Assembly (NCBI GenBank): GCA_001584585.1
Contig: LSYV01000018.1
Location: forward strand, 373,557-414,372
DNA from: Gonium pectorale
Taxonomy: Eukaryota; Chlorophyta; Chlorophyceae; Chlamydomonadales; Volvocaceae
Direction of reading: 5' to 3'
Length of the DNA stretch: 40,816 nt
The translations under genes and the position numbers were made by a program. Of this stretch, positions 9,854 through 24,763 are shown one piece after another. The notes under the pieces are model-generated. The model was given only the letters and a program-made list of their open reading frames with translations. It had not been told where the DNA came from and made no database searches. Position 1 is the first letter of the stretch. Every line of letters starts with the position of its first letter.

Positions 9854-12800
9854 CTACTGTTGCACCTGCTGTCGCTGCCGCTGCTTGGCTGCCGCCCTGG
9901 TCTGCAGCTCCTGCACCGCCGCCACCTCGTCCAGCAGCGCCTGCAGCTCCGTCCGCGTGGCGCGCACCTCGGCCTCCTTGGCCGCGAGGGCCGCCTCCCT
10001 GCGGGCGGGGCGCCCGGAGGGAGGTGTTGGCTCTAGGTCAGTTGGGTTTCATGGCACTTCCTGCGTCAGTACGAAGATTGTTTTAAAGTGGACGAGGGCT
10101 ACCTTCCCGCAGGTGGGGTCCCCGACAAGGGTATTGTACATAAGGCGATGGTGAGGCATACTCGGCAGGCAAACTCCCGATTAGCGGTACTGCAGCACGC
10201 ATGCAGGCACGCCGCACTTGCCGGCCACGGCGTGCATACCGGGAGACGCAGCGTAGGCGTGATCACGAATGTGTATGAGCCGGAGGGGCACAAGCAGCCG
10301 GCCGGCACTAAGCACATGCATGCGCACGGCACAACGCCCCACCATTTGCGGCGCTCCATGTCGCTCTGCACACCGTGAAGGCTCTGCGTGTCCTTGAGCA
10401 CGGCCCGCCACTTGGCCTCCCGGGTGGCCTGCGGGCGGCGAGCGGACGAGGCATGAGTCCTTCAAAACGGCCCTATCTTGCGGCTTAACTGGACGGCCAA
10501 CCGATTTTGAATGTATACCCCAACCAATTAAGTACCGTATTACACCCGCTCGCAGAAGGACACGCGAGTCCTGCACACGGCGCACAAACCCGTGAAATTC
10601 TATGTGTGATGGAGCTCAGTGGATCGAGGATTTTGACGCTTGGCTCCCGGTGAGCCGATGCCCCACCCAACGCCCCCGCACACACCATCTCTCGGGCCAT
10701 CTCGTCCAGGCGCCGCTCCATGGCCGCAAAGGCGGACGCCTCGGGAGTCCAGGACCCGGCCCCGCGGGACCGTGCCACCGCCAGCTCAGCCTCCAGCTGC
10801 TCGCAGCGCTGCTGCGCCGTGCGCAGCTCCTGCGGCACAGGTCCAGTTAGACAGTTCCTTCACGTACGGGTGCGTAGCCGCGCATCTCCGGTCCATCCTG
10901 TATTGCCCCACAGCTGAAAGCGGCTCCCTCAGGATTGCACCCCACCCGGGGCCGTATGCCCGTGACCCCTGGCCCCATGAGGTGCAGCAATGGGCTCCTG
11001 CCATGCTTTGAAACCCCAGACCGCTCCAGCTCCCACCACTCTATGGCCAGCGCCAGCAGCCCCCTTACCGCTGAGCCGCTGCACGTCCCCACCACACACC
11101 CAGACATGCGCCCACCTGCTCCAGCGTGGCCAGCCGTTCCTGCCACTTGAGTCCCTCCTTGTACGCCACCTCGTCGTGGAGCCGCAGCATGGACCGCTGA
11201 TGGTCCGATGCCGCCATGGCGCCCCGCTCCACCACCTCGTGGGCCGAGCGCTGGACCGTCACCAGCGCCAGCTCGGCGGCGTCAAGCTTGCGGCGCAGCT
11301 CAGCCACTTCCGCCGCCATGGCGGCACTGGACGGCGGCGCCGCCGGAAGGGAATCTGGTTGGGCGGGAGGGCGATCCATATGAATTTCGTCGGGACGGCA
11401 GGGTTCGTCCTCAAGCTGAGGAGCTTAGATGCCTGTACTGACAATCCTGGTAGACTCTGCATGGTCATTTGAAGGCTTAACGACTAACAGGGCAACATAC
11501 GTGCACATGTCGACATGTGCTTGACTGGGATTGCTCTTTCGCATCATCGCTCCCCATATAAGGCATAAAGCGCACCGTCGGCCAGTCGGCTGGCCGCTCC
11601 CCGACCCGCTCACCCTGCACCGCCCGCGCCTCCTCTAGCTCGTGCCGCAGTGCCGCCAGCTGTCGCGATAACGCGGCCACCTGGCCCCTGAGGCTGCCGT
11701 TCTCAACCGTCAGGTTGCCGCACCGCTCTTCGAGCCGCTCCAGCAGATCGGCTGAGACCTGGCGCGAGCCCTCCGAGCCTTCCAGACCTCCCAGGCTGCC
11801 ATCCGGCGGATAGGAGTCGGGCTGGGACGCTCCTGGGCCGCGAGACGGACCCACGGGTCGCTCGTCGTGCGGCATGCCGTTGTGCGTGCGAGTCCTGGAG
11901 ACGACAGTTATGGGAGAAATGAGCCTTCATTGAGCGCACGGGAAAACAGTAAGATAGGGTGTCTCGTCGCGGAGGTGTGGAGACTGCTGCTGCGGAGTCA
12001 ATTACGGCACCACAGGAGCAAACAGTCGCTCACCGTGAAGGCAGCGGCGACTGCCCGGCGGCCGCGGCTGCATGGGAGCGGCGCAGCTCCGCGGTGAGGC
12101 GCACTATCTTGGATTCGGCCTCTCCCAACTTGAGATGCAGCTCTGACACCTGAGTTCAGCAGTGCGCAAGCACTTGTGAGGAGATTTACAGACGCGCGTG
12201 TCAGCTGGCCTTCTGTCAGCATATCGGTGGCAGCCCACAGGAGAGGACGGGAAGCGTGCATCAATCAGCGGCACGATACGGGCCTTGCACGGACCCATGA
12301 TGCGGTGCAATGTGGTTTTAGGATACTGCACCTGCTTTGACCGGCGCTCTAGTTCCGCTTGCAGCTTCTTGAACTCGAGCTCCTTGGCTCTGTGTGTGTG
12401 GAGGGAGGGGTGCGAGGGTGCGGCGCTATCAACTTAAGCGGGAAAGCAACACAGCGTTAGGGAAGCGACCTTGCCGCAAGCGAGCAGACGCCACTCACCG
12501 CAGTAGGGACGCCGGCACTAGGTCGTCGCGGCGGGCTGCTGCGCTGCCTGGCGCGTGAGGCTGCGCGTTGGAGCCCTTGGTGGGCGTCTGCGCCGCCGAG
12601 GGGGGCCCTCCGGACGCGTGCGGCAGCGCCAGGGCGGCGGGTGTGGGCGGAATGGCTGCGCCGTGCTCCTGCGCGGCCTGCGGGTAGACCAGATGAAAGG
12701 TTCCGATGGTGCATACGCTTGCAAACCGCGGGGGCTCTTGGGCTCTTGGGTCATGGGTGTACCGCTTTCCAGACACAGGGGCTTGACGCGCGTGTGGCAT

Positions 12801-15800
12801 GCATGTGGCCGGCGTCGCTACCGCTCAGCCACTCATAGTAACGGCACGCTCTGCGGTACTCGCTGTGAAGTCTCTGCCTGGCCTCACCCTCAGCTTTGCC
12901 TCCAGCTCCCGCACCCGGCGGCCAAAGATGCCCTTCTGCTCCTCCAGCTGCCTTTCCAGATCCTTGACGCGACCGCGGGCCTGTTGGGGCGTACACACAA
13001 CCAATGCTAGAAGCACGATGTGCGCTTTGCCAACACACGCTCAAACAGGGGCTAGGTCACATGGACGGCAGCGCCCGCTAAGCTATCGCCCAACCGCAAA
13101 GTCCCATGCTTCTTGAGTTGAAATACTCATCACGCCTGCTGAATAGGCGGCACAAGCCGTCATTGCGGGCACAGCGCTAACTGCTGGACTTCCAGCGAGG
13201 ATCTTACGGCGACTGCTTACTCGGTTGTTGCCGCATCCTGCCGACCTGTCCCCCCTGCCCTCTATCCCACATCTGCCGGCCTTGCCCTTGCCACTGACGG
13301 TCACTGACAATCGGCCCTATCACACGCGCAATCCCCAGCGCACCTTGGTTGCCGCCTCCAGCCGCCCCGCCCGCTCCGAATACTGCGCCTTCAGCTTCTC
13401 GAACTGCTGTTGGTAGGTTCGCAGCTGCAGCTCAAACTCCTCGTCCTGTGGCGTGAGCCCAGACGGAGACAGCGGCAACAAAACGGTGTGCCGGTGCATC
13501 GGTGTGCCGGTGTTCCTGTTTTGATATTTCTTAATTATGCAGACTGGCATATGCAGACTGGCAACGAAGCACACGCGCCGCTCGGCAGGCACTTGATTAT
13601 GTTACGATCTTCTTGCCATAATCATGCCACTTCAACAGCCTCCAACACAGCGTTGTCGCAGTCCTCTCACCTTGTTTCTCAGCTGCTCCTCCAGCTCCTC
13701 CACCCTCTCTTGCAGCTCCGCCACCAGCGCGCTCTCCTCGGCGCTGGGCCGCGCCGCCGCCACGACCGCCGCCAGACTGTTGGCAGGTGCCCGACCGCGC
13801 AGCGTCTTGTGGAGCTGGTCGACCTTGGGGGACGACAGGCGCGGTTGTGACCAAAAACGGTACAAGGGAAGGAAGGAGAGGTAGACGGCGATATGGCGGC
13901 GGCGCCGGCGTGAGCCTGCCAGGCTGGCTCACCTGCGCTTCGAGCTCCCGCACGCGGGCCTGCGCCGCGGCTGCCCGAGTGGCGGCGGGGCCGCCCTTGG
14001 CGCCGGCACCTGCGTGAGGGCACCGCAAGCAGGTGTCAGGTCCTTCCACATATACCCGCCCGCCCTATTGAAAACGTCGCGCCTTCGGGGGTGTGTGGCC
14101 GTAGAGGTGGGCTCCCTCTTTCTGTTCAGGTTTCTCATTTTTGAACATATCATAACATTTGGAAAGAAACCACCTGTGGACACGAGCAAACCGCCTCCCG
14201 CACGCGCTACGCACTTCACCGCTCCGTACACACACAAACCGCCCGCGCGTGCACCCGAGGTCGCCTGCCCTCAACATGATTCGCACCCTCGTACTGCGCC
14301 AGCCTAGCCTGCAGCTGCTGGATAATGTCCCGCTGCTCCGCCACCAGTGCATCGTTCTTGTTGAGCATCTCCTGGTTCTCCGCGTACCACGACAACTTGG
14401 ACTGCGGCAAAGGCGTGGGCACGGTCACAGAGAAGGGATATAACATAAGCAGAACCGGCCGCGGTTTTGTACTGTCCGCCATGCGAATGCAGTGCTTCCA
14501 TGTTGCCGCTTGCACTGTTCCCGGTCCTGAGCTAGTCTCTGCATGGGAATACCGTCCTCTCTGCCCAACGGCCACCGTGTTGAAAAGGAAAACGCATACG
14601 ACGACGGCCACCGTGTGCACCCATCCTCGTTTGGCAAGTGGCTGAAAGGAGGAGAGCAACGCACCTGCATCTCCTCTATGGTCGCCTGAGTAGCCTGCCG
14701 ACTGGCCTCCATCTCCTCCCGCAGCTGCTTCACCAGCACGTCGCCGTCCGCCATGGCCTGCGCAACACAGAGCCAGAGGGGACTTCAGACATGCCGCACC
14801 CTGTTCGCCAAGCTTGGATGCAAGAGTTCAAACTCAATCAATGCGTATTCAGCAGCAGGCTCCAGGAGCATACGTAAGTCATCCTCGCCGGGCAGGTACT
14901 AAGGCGCCGTGCATCCGGCTTCCCAGCCCGTCAACACACACGAGTTGGCCCCCACCTTAAGATCCACGCCGCCCGCTTTGGCCTCCAGCGCCTTCTTCTC
15001 CGCCCGCAGCTTCTCCAGCTGTGCCTTCAGCTCTGACTCGCGGATCTGGGCGGTTGCCAACGGGGCACTTGGTTCATTAGCTACAGGGCGCTAGCGGCTT
15101 CGGGCAGTAGAGCCGGGCCCAGAGGCCAAGAGCAGAGCTCTCCATACCCCAACCGACCAGCGCAGGCCATCCTCTGTAGTGCCCTAGTCAATGTCTTCAG
15201 TTTAGATATGCACATCCGGGCATTATCATCTGCGTTTGCTGCTCAAGCATATCGGCTAAACCGAGCCGACGCCTGCCTCTCACATTTCAATGCGCCCCAC
15301 CCACCAAGGGAAAAAGCATATGCCAACGGACTTCTGAATGGGGCTGCCTCGAAGTCCACATACATATACAGCCCAACCCCACCTGCGCCTCCTCCCGGAC
15401 GCCCGCCAGCTCCTTCTCCAGCGCCAGCACCCTGGACAGCTTGGTGGCCGTCTCTGCGTTCCGCCGCCCTGCATCGTCACGCGCCAGCAGCGCCGCCCTC
15501 TCACTGCGCAGCGCCTCCTCGGCAGCACGCGCCTCCACGGCCGCCAATGACTCCTCCAGCTCCTGCCCAGGAAAGTGGCGGTGGCACGGGTCGAGCGTGG
15601 CCCCACGAGGCTCACCGCCCTCCGCTCCGGTGTTTTGGCACCCAGCCCACACCCGGCCTTCTATATGCCCTGGCGCCACAATCGCGCCGATGCGTTGCCT
15701 AAGCACGCAGGCACTGCTGGGTTGTGTCCTTCCTCCGCCCTGGCCCCACCTTTATCCGCCTCGTGGCCGCCTCGTTCTCCGTCTGATAGCCCCGGATGAG

Positions 15801-17894
15801 CAGCTCCGTCTGCAGCAGCTCCTTGCGGAGCGCCGCCGCCTCGTCGGGGCTGATGGACGGCCCACCCACGCCCGTCCCGCCCTGGCTGCCGCGAGGGTTG
15901 CTGCTGCTGGCGGCGGTCAAGCGCCCCTGTGCACGGCGGGAGGGACGGCTGAGTTCTGTGGCAACCTGGTGATGCCGTGGCGTGGCGCGGCAGGCCGTGA
16001 CGGCAAATGAAGGGTACGCCAGCACGTGGACCAGCCGGCAACCGCTGCTGCCCACCACCACCAAACTGTATGCGAGGCTGACGCGCCCTTCCGCTGGGCC
16101 GACGTTCCTTACTTCTAACTGCCCCAATCCACTCCGCCACCCGCGCTTGGCCCCTGGGCCCCGCTGCCACTGGCTGAACAGCGGTTCTATCGGCGGCAGA
16201 TACGTTGCTTGATTGAAAGACGCGAAAACGGTATCCCGAAGATTCCCATGGATACGCATCCTGCTGTATCCTGGCCTCCGACGCACCTTGATTCCCTGCG
16301 CCTCCAGCTGCTGCACCTTGGTCCGCAGTTGCTGCAGCTCTCGCTGCTTCTCCAGCAGCTTGGCCTGCGGGGTCCCCCGGAAACAGCGCAGCCAATGCCC
16401 AGCAGGCGAATATCATTCAGGGATGTGCTCTATGCAGCGCTGCGGCTCGCCGAAATCGACCAGTACGCTCTTTGCAGGGAACATACCCTTTCTTCGACTC
16501 CAACCCTACACCTATTCCCGCCATCTCCAGATCCCACCTCCCAGACGTCGTTCAGCCGCTTCTCCTGCTCCTGCATCCGCTGCGTCAACTCCACCAGCGC
16601 CGCCTCCGCCGCGGCCCGGCCCCGCTCGGCCGTCAGCAGCTGGGATGTGAGGCCCTCCACCGCCGCCTGCAGCTGGCGCACCTGTGTTGGAAGGAGCGGA
16701 CGCACGTGACGACGCATGTCAGGTGTGCCGTTGTGCAGGCGAAACCTTGTCTGCCTTCCTTGCCAACCACTTTCCCTCTTGTGCCCCCCTTTGAAACACA
16801 GCTCACAGCAGAGGGAAGGCCCCAACGCCGGCACACACACCTGCTCGGAGGCGCGCATGACGTCCACGCTGTGCCGGATGGCCGCCGCCAGCTGCTGCTG
16901 CTGCGCACCCGCCCCGGCACTGCTCGCTTGCTGGAGTAGCGCCAGGCTCAATGCAGGAACGACGTCGGCGGTGGCGGAAGGCGTGACAGCGGCGATGGAA
17001 GACGGGGCAGCGGCGACGGAGGGCGCAGGCGAGGAGGCTGACTGGTGCACCGGGTGGTACTGCGACAGTTGGGGCGCGGGCTGGAAAGGCGCCGACCGGA
17101 AGGCTGGCGCTTCGGTGTGGCCGAGCGCGGAGCGGGCATCGCCATGCGCCGAGGTCGGGCGGGGAGCCGTGTGCGGCACTGGCGGCGCGGCGGCGATGGG
17201 CTCGGGGACGGGATTCGGCACGGAAGGCCGCGGAGGGAAGGGCGGCGCGATGGCATGCGCCGCCCCCGTCCGCGGGAGGTACGGCGAGACGGTGAGGTTG
17301 AGGGGCGGCAGCGGAGGAGGAGGCGAAAGTGGGCTGTCCTCGTACCGAGCGCCGGCGGGAGGCGTGGATGCGTCCGGCTCTGCAGGAGATGAAGCCGACG
17401 GGGACGGCGTGCGCTGCGCCTCCGGCGACAGCTGCTGGTTGGCCCCATACCCCGAGGAAGCACCACTAGCGCGCCTCGCGTCGCGGCCGTGATCCTGCTC
17501 GCCTCCACGATCATGCAGGTCATCATCACCACCGTATACCCCACTGGTGCCTGTCTTTAGATCCGGCGTGGCCACAGCGGATGCAGCGGCATCTGGGTCG
17601 GGGCCAACAGGAACGTGGGCCAAGGCACGCGGGTTGGGAACCAAGTGGCAGGCCAGCCCACCTCGCCGGTACAGGACCGCGCCCATGCGCTGTGCAGATG
17701 TGTTGATTGGCACCCGTGCGCGTTGCTGCATTGCGGAGAGTTGCAAGTAGCTCACCATCGGCGTCACCTAAGTCGAGGCCCCCCGCTGCAACGTCGCGGT
17801 CCAGCTCCAGCTCGCCCTCCACATCGTCCCCATCGAGCTCAAAGTCGTCGTCATAGCCGCTATTGCCAGGGCTGCTGTATCGAGCCGAGGCCAT
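9854..17894 (-). CDS. Large coiled-coil protein, possibly centrosomal or ciliary
   Basis: Twenty-one phase-consistent exons: 17894-17756, 17592-16841, 16681-16538, 16364-16287, 15926-15750, 15562-15383, 15045-14956, 14757-14665, 14401-14287, 14009-13933, 13823-13671, 13445-13344, 12980-12888, 12677-12499, 12389-12332, 12149-12034, 11894-11614, 11354-11116, 10829-10686, 10428-10343, 9998-9854 (about 1146 residues). The N-terminus is acidic (SGYDDDFELDGDDVEGELEL) and followed by a Pro/Ser/Ala-rich, probably disordered region to about residue 260. Most later exons are Leu/Glu/Gln/Arg heptads predicting long coiled coil, with low-complexity breaks near the 12677-12499 and 11894-11614 exons. The motif ELLIRGYQTENEAATRRIK recalls the centrosomal/transition-zone protein CEP162, but that is from memory and weak. 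A golgin or another basal-body coiled-coil protein is equally possible. Confidence 0.8.
14107..14144. repeat. Dispersed element, copy 2
   Basis: Second copy of the 38-bp segment also found at 9477-9514, here inside the intron between exons 9 and 10 of the coiled-coil gene (14010-14286), in an AT-richer patch than its surroundings. Confidence 0.65.
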
Positions 17895-19056
17895 TGCTCT
17901 CGTGCTGCGAAACCCGGGTTTCCCACGCTCACACCGGGTCTACTCGAGTCCAGAGGGGATTGCTGTGCATATAGTGTTGCTGGTAATCCATCGTTCACTC
18001 CAGTAAGCACGCCGAGCTGTTATGGAGAACCAAGGTCAAGCGCTTTGACTTTCTATAGGAAGAGCGGATTTGCGGTCCAGTTCGTGAAGAATGGGAATTG
18101 TGCAACATGTAATTATCATGTTAAGTCAGTTTGCAACAAAGCAAAACGGATCGAGTCTCGGGCTTGGGCCATGTAAGGCAATGAATGGGCTACTAAGCTC
18201 GAAGCAATATTGTTTTATATAACAACCCAAATGTATCTCGGAACATGTCGCGCGTGCGGCCCAAGGGTCGCCCCAGTTGGAAATGGGCGATAGAGTTGAG
18301 GCACAGACAGCAAGTTGAGGCCGAGGGCTCTCTATCATGAGATGGTTGGCGAGCACAGCACCTCGTGTCGACGTTGGGATCAGCCGCAAGTCGTGGCTGC
18401 AATTGTAGTCCCGTGCCGAAACAGAAGGGGGCAAGTGAGAACTGACATCAGGGGAGGCCTGACAAGAACGAACTTGACAGAAGTCAATCATGGGTCGGGT
18501 TTCGGCTCCCAGTGTCCCGGCGTCGGTTTCGGAGGGTTTCGGCGTCCCGCTTGTCCCGCTACCTGTCCATACCCATCCTAATCCCCCTAACCCATCTCTT
18601 GCCCGTCCCGAACTTGCCCGTTACAATTACACTGCCCGGCACCTTTCCTCCTTTGCCTCAGGTAGGCGATTCTGCACTGCAGCGGCAGCTCAGCTCAGGC
18701 TACCCATCTCAGCAGGTCTCAGGATCCCATGTTCCGTGCGACAGTTCTTAGGGCCCATAGGCCGCCTTCAGGCATTGCTTACGGTTTTGCGGCTCCAGGC
18801 TCTTCGTGTGGTAAACGGGGGTTTGGGTGTATCCCACCGTGTCGGTAGCCATACCGCATAAACCTGACATGATGCCCGGTGGACAAGGCAACATTGCCAG
18901 CAGCATGAGATCACAGCAACATGAAGGCGGGGATCACGGCAAGCCTTATTAATGCCCGCGCCGTAGCGGCCTTGATACCAGAAGTACACACTGTGCAACT
19001 TGTAATGCTACACATTGTTTGTTGAATGAACACGAGACTTCCGTAAACAGTGCGAA
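17895..19056. other. Divergent intergenic region
   Basis: This stretch of about 1.16 kb separates the minus-strand coiled-coil gene from the plus-strand thioredoxin reductase, so it should hold both promoters. Short repeats of TCGGTTTCGG/GGTTTCGG occur near 18499-18543. Open frames of 123 (plus) and 121 (minus) codons have no recognisable features and are not called. Confidence 0.5.
19026..19046 (+). other. Short upstream ORF before thioredoxin reductase
   Basis: ATG at 19026 opens a six-codon frame (MNTRLP) ending in TAA, ten nucleotides before the main ATG at 19057. If the transcript starts upstream of 19026 this uORF could dampen or regulate translation of the selenoprotein. The transcription start is unknown. 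Confidence 0.4.
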
Positions 19057-23194
<4,138 letters not shown>

Positions 23195-23790
23195 GATACC
23201 CGCTGAGCAGCCGCCAGCCCGGATGCCGCCGCCGCGCTCTGCGCGCTGCCGTGCGGCCAAGCCGCCCGCGCGCAAAGGGCATTGCGACCGTGCCTAGCGC
23301 CGCGATTGCGCGCGCGCCCGTGTGCCATCCCTTTGTCCCCTTCCCCGGACCTCGTTTTGGGCTTGGGAGCGCCCGTCGCTCTCCGGTCTAGAGGTTGCAG
23401 GTAGGGGAGGGGGGCCAGGGCAGGGCCGCACGCGACGGCGCGGAGCGGACAGCGCGACGCATGGGGCGTGGAGCTCGGGCGCGGCGCGGCACCAAGTACG
23501 GGCTGAGCGGCTGCCAGTGGGATCTTCTGTGGACCGGTGCGTCCCGGGCGGCTTCGATCCGCCTGGGCGCGCTTCTTGCGCTCTCTCTCTGTCTACCCGG
23601 TGCGGTTTGCGGACTGGCTGCCCCTTGGGGTTTTGATGGACCCCGGGTTGGCCTTCAGTAGCTCCGCCGGAGGGAGGAGGGCACCCAGGTTGGCGCATCC
23701 AGCCGGCGTCCCTTGCACATATGTGCGCACGCTTTAGCGGCCGTGCGCGGCGTGGTTTGTGCAAGGACACGGTGTGGCATTGCGCGCGTT

Positions 23791-23852
23791 GGCCCCCTCT
23801 CATGACGGGCCCTGCTCAAAATGAGGGCAGGGACCTGAACGCATGGGGGGCT
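23791..23852 (+). promoter_or_regulatory. SECIS element of thioredoxin reductase
   Basis: About 610 nt after the Sec codon, ATGA at 23802-23805 faces TGAA at 23836-23839 and can form the tandem G.A core (23804 with 23838, 23805 with 23837). The helix above pairs 23807-23815 with 23827-23835 with a single mismatch. U23816.G23826 and C23817-G23825 extend it. The apical loop carries the unpaired AAAA at 23818-23821, 12 nt from the ATGA, which is the spacing expected for eukaryotic SECIS. A lower helix pairs 23792-23797 with 23846-23851. It would recruit SBP2 and the Sec-specific elongation factor. Confidence 0.88.
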
Positions 23853-24069
23853 GGCAGCCTGGGGATGACGTTGACTTGCGGACATGCGAGACTGGGCTGG
23901 ATTAGTAAGCGGAAGTGATGCGACAAACAGGGTACTAGTGCCCTGGTGCGCTGACTTGCGGAATTCGTGTGAGGAGATTGTGGACTCTGATGCACTGCGA
24001 TCTTAAATCTGTGGTTTAGTCTTGGGCCTTTGGGCCAAAAGCATGGATTCCGGCCATGTGAGGACGCGC

Positions 24070-24074
24070 TGTAA
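24070..24074 (+). terminator. TGTAA polyadenylation signal of thioredoxin reductase
   Basis: This is a TGTAA on the coding strand downstream of both the stop and the SECIS, so the SECIS is kept in the mature mRNA. It lies 38 nt from the signal of the converging SWP1 gene. Confidence 0.6.
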
Positions 24075-24111
24075 GGCACGGGGGTGCCAGGTGCACAGTC
24101 GCACGTCAGTG

Positions 24112-24116
24112 TTACA
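24112..24116 (-). terminator. TGTAA polyadenylation signal of SWP1
   Basis: TTACA on the plus strand gives TGTAA on the minus strand about 650 nt beyond the SWP1 stop codon. Together with the plus-strand signal at 24070-24074 it marks a compact tail-to-tail boundary where the two transcripts may overlap by a few tens of nucleotides. Confidence 0.55.
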
Positions 24117-24763
24117 CAGCCCTGAAGCGTCACACGCATCTGCTCTTCGGTGCAGCTCGACACGGGAAGGGCCGGGCTGGCTGCGCCCATACAAAACCCC
24201 GTCCGTCGTTGCCAACAGATTGCATGTCACCTGTGTCGCACGCTTTCCAGATATCCTAGAGTACCCACACTTATCAGCAAACCCAACCCACCATGCACGC
24301 GAGGAGGCGTGGCCAAGGAAGGCTTTCTTCCCCCTTATCCCTTAACCCCAAAAGCAATTGCATTTGCGTCCGAACCCCCCTCCTCCCGATTCTCCACCAA
24401 GATGTGGCCTACGCCACACTCGTCACGTCACCTTGGCCATATAGCCGCTGCAGCCACACGTCACCACGGCCATTCACTGCAGCTCAATTCCCACAGTGAC
24501 CATGGCACAGCCGCAATCCCCATAACCGCAAGTACCGCGTCGGAACAATTGAGGACGCGTGGTCCCAGCTGCCGGCGCTAGGTCTCGCGGACGCATCACC
24601 GCAACAGCCTCCCACCCGCGCGAGCCTGACGCCCAGGCGGCCTCTCCAATCGGCCGAGACAAAGAGCCGGCACGCAGCCGAGAGCCGCGGGATCAAGGCT
24701 TCCCCCCGGACGCAGCCGGGTAGCCATGGGCCAGAGCCACGGTCACAGCCGTGACAGTTTGCA

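Larger units (their letters stand above)
23195..24090 (+). other. 3' UTR of thioredoxin reductase
   Basis: The stretch from the TAA to just past the TGTAA at 24070-24074 contains the SECIS and no supportable coding exon. Its length, about 0.9 kb, is reasonable for a green-algal selenoprotein mRNA. Confidence 0.65.

Noticed and set aside
23322..23737. Small plus-strand frames after thioredoxin reductase
   Set aside because: They lie in the 3' UTR between the Sec codon and the SECIS and show no protein features.
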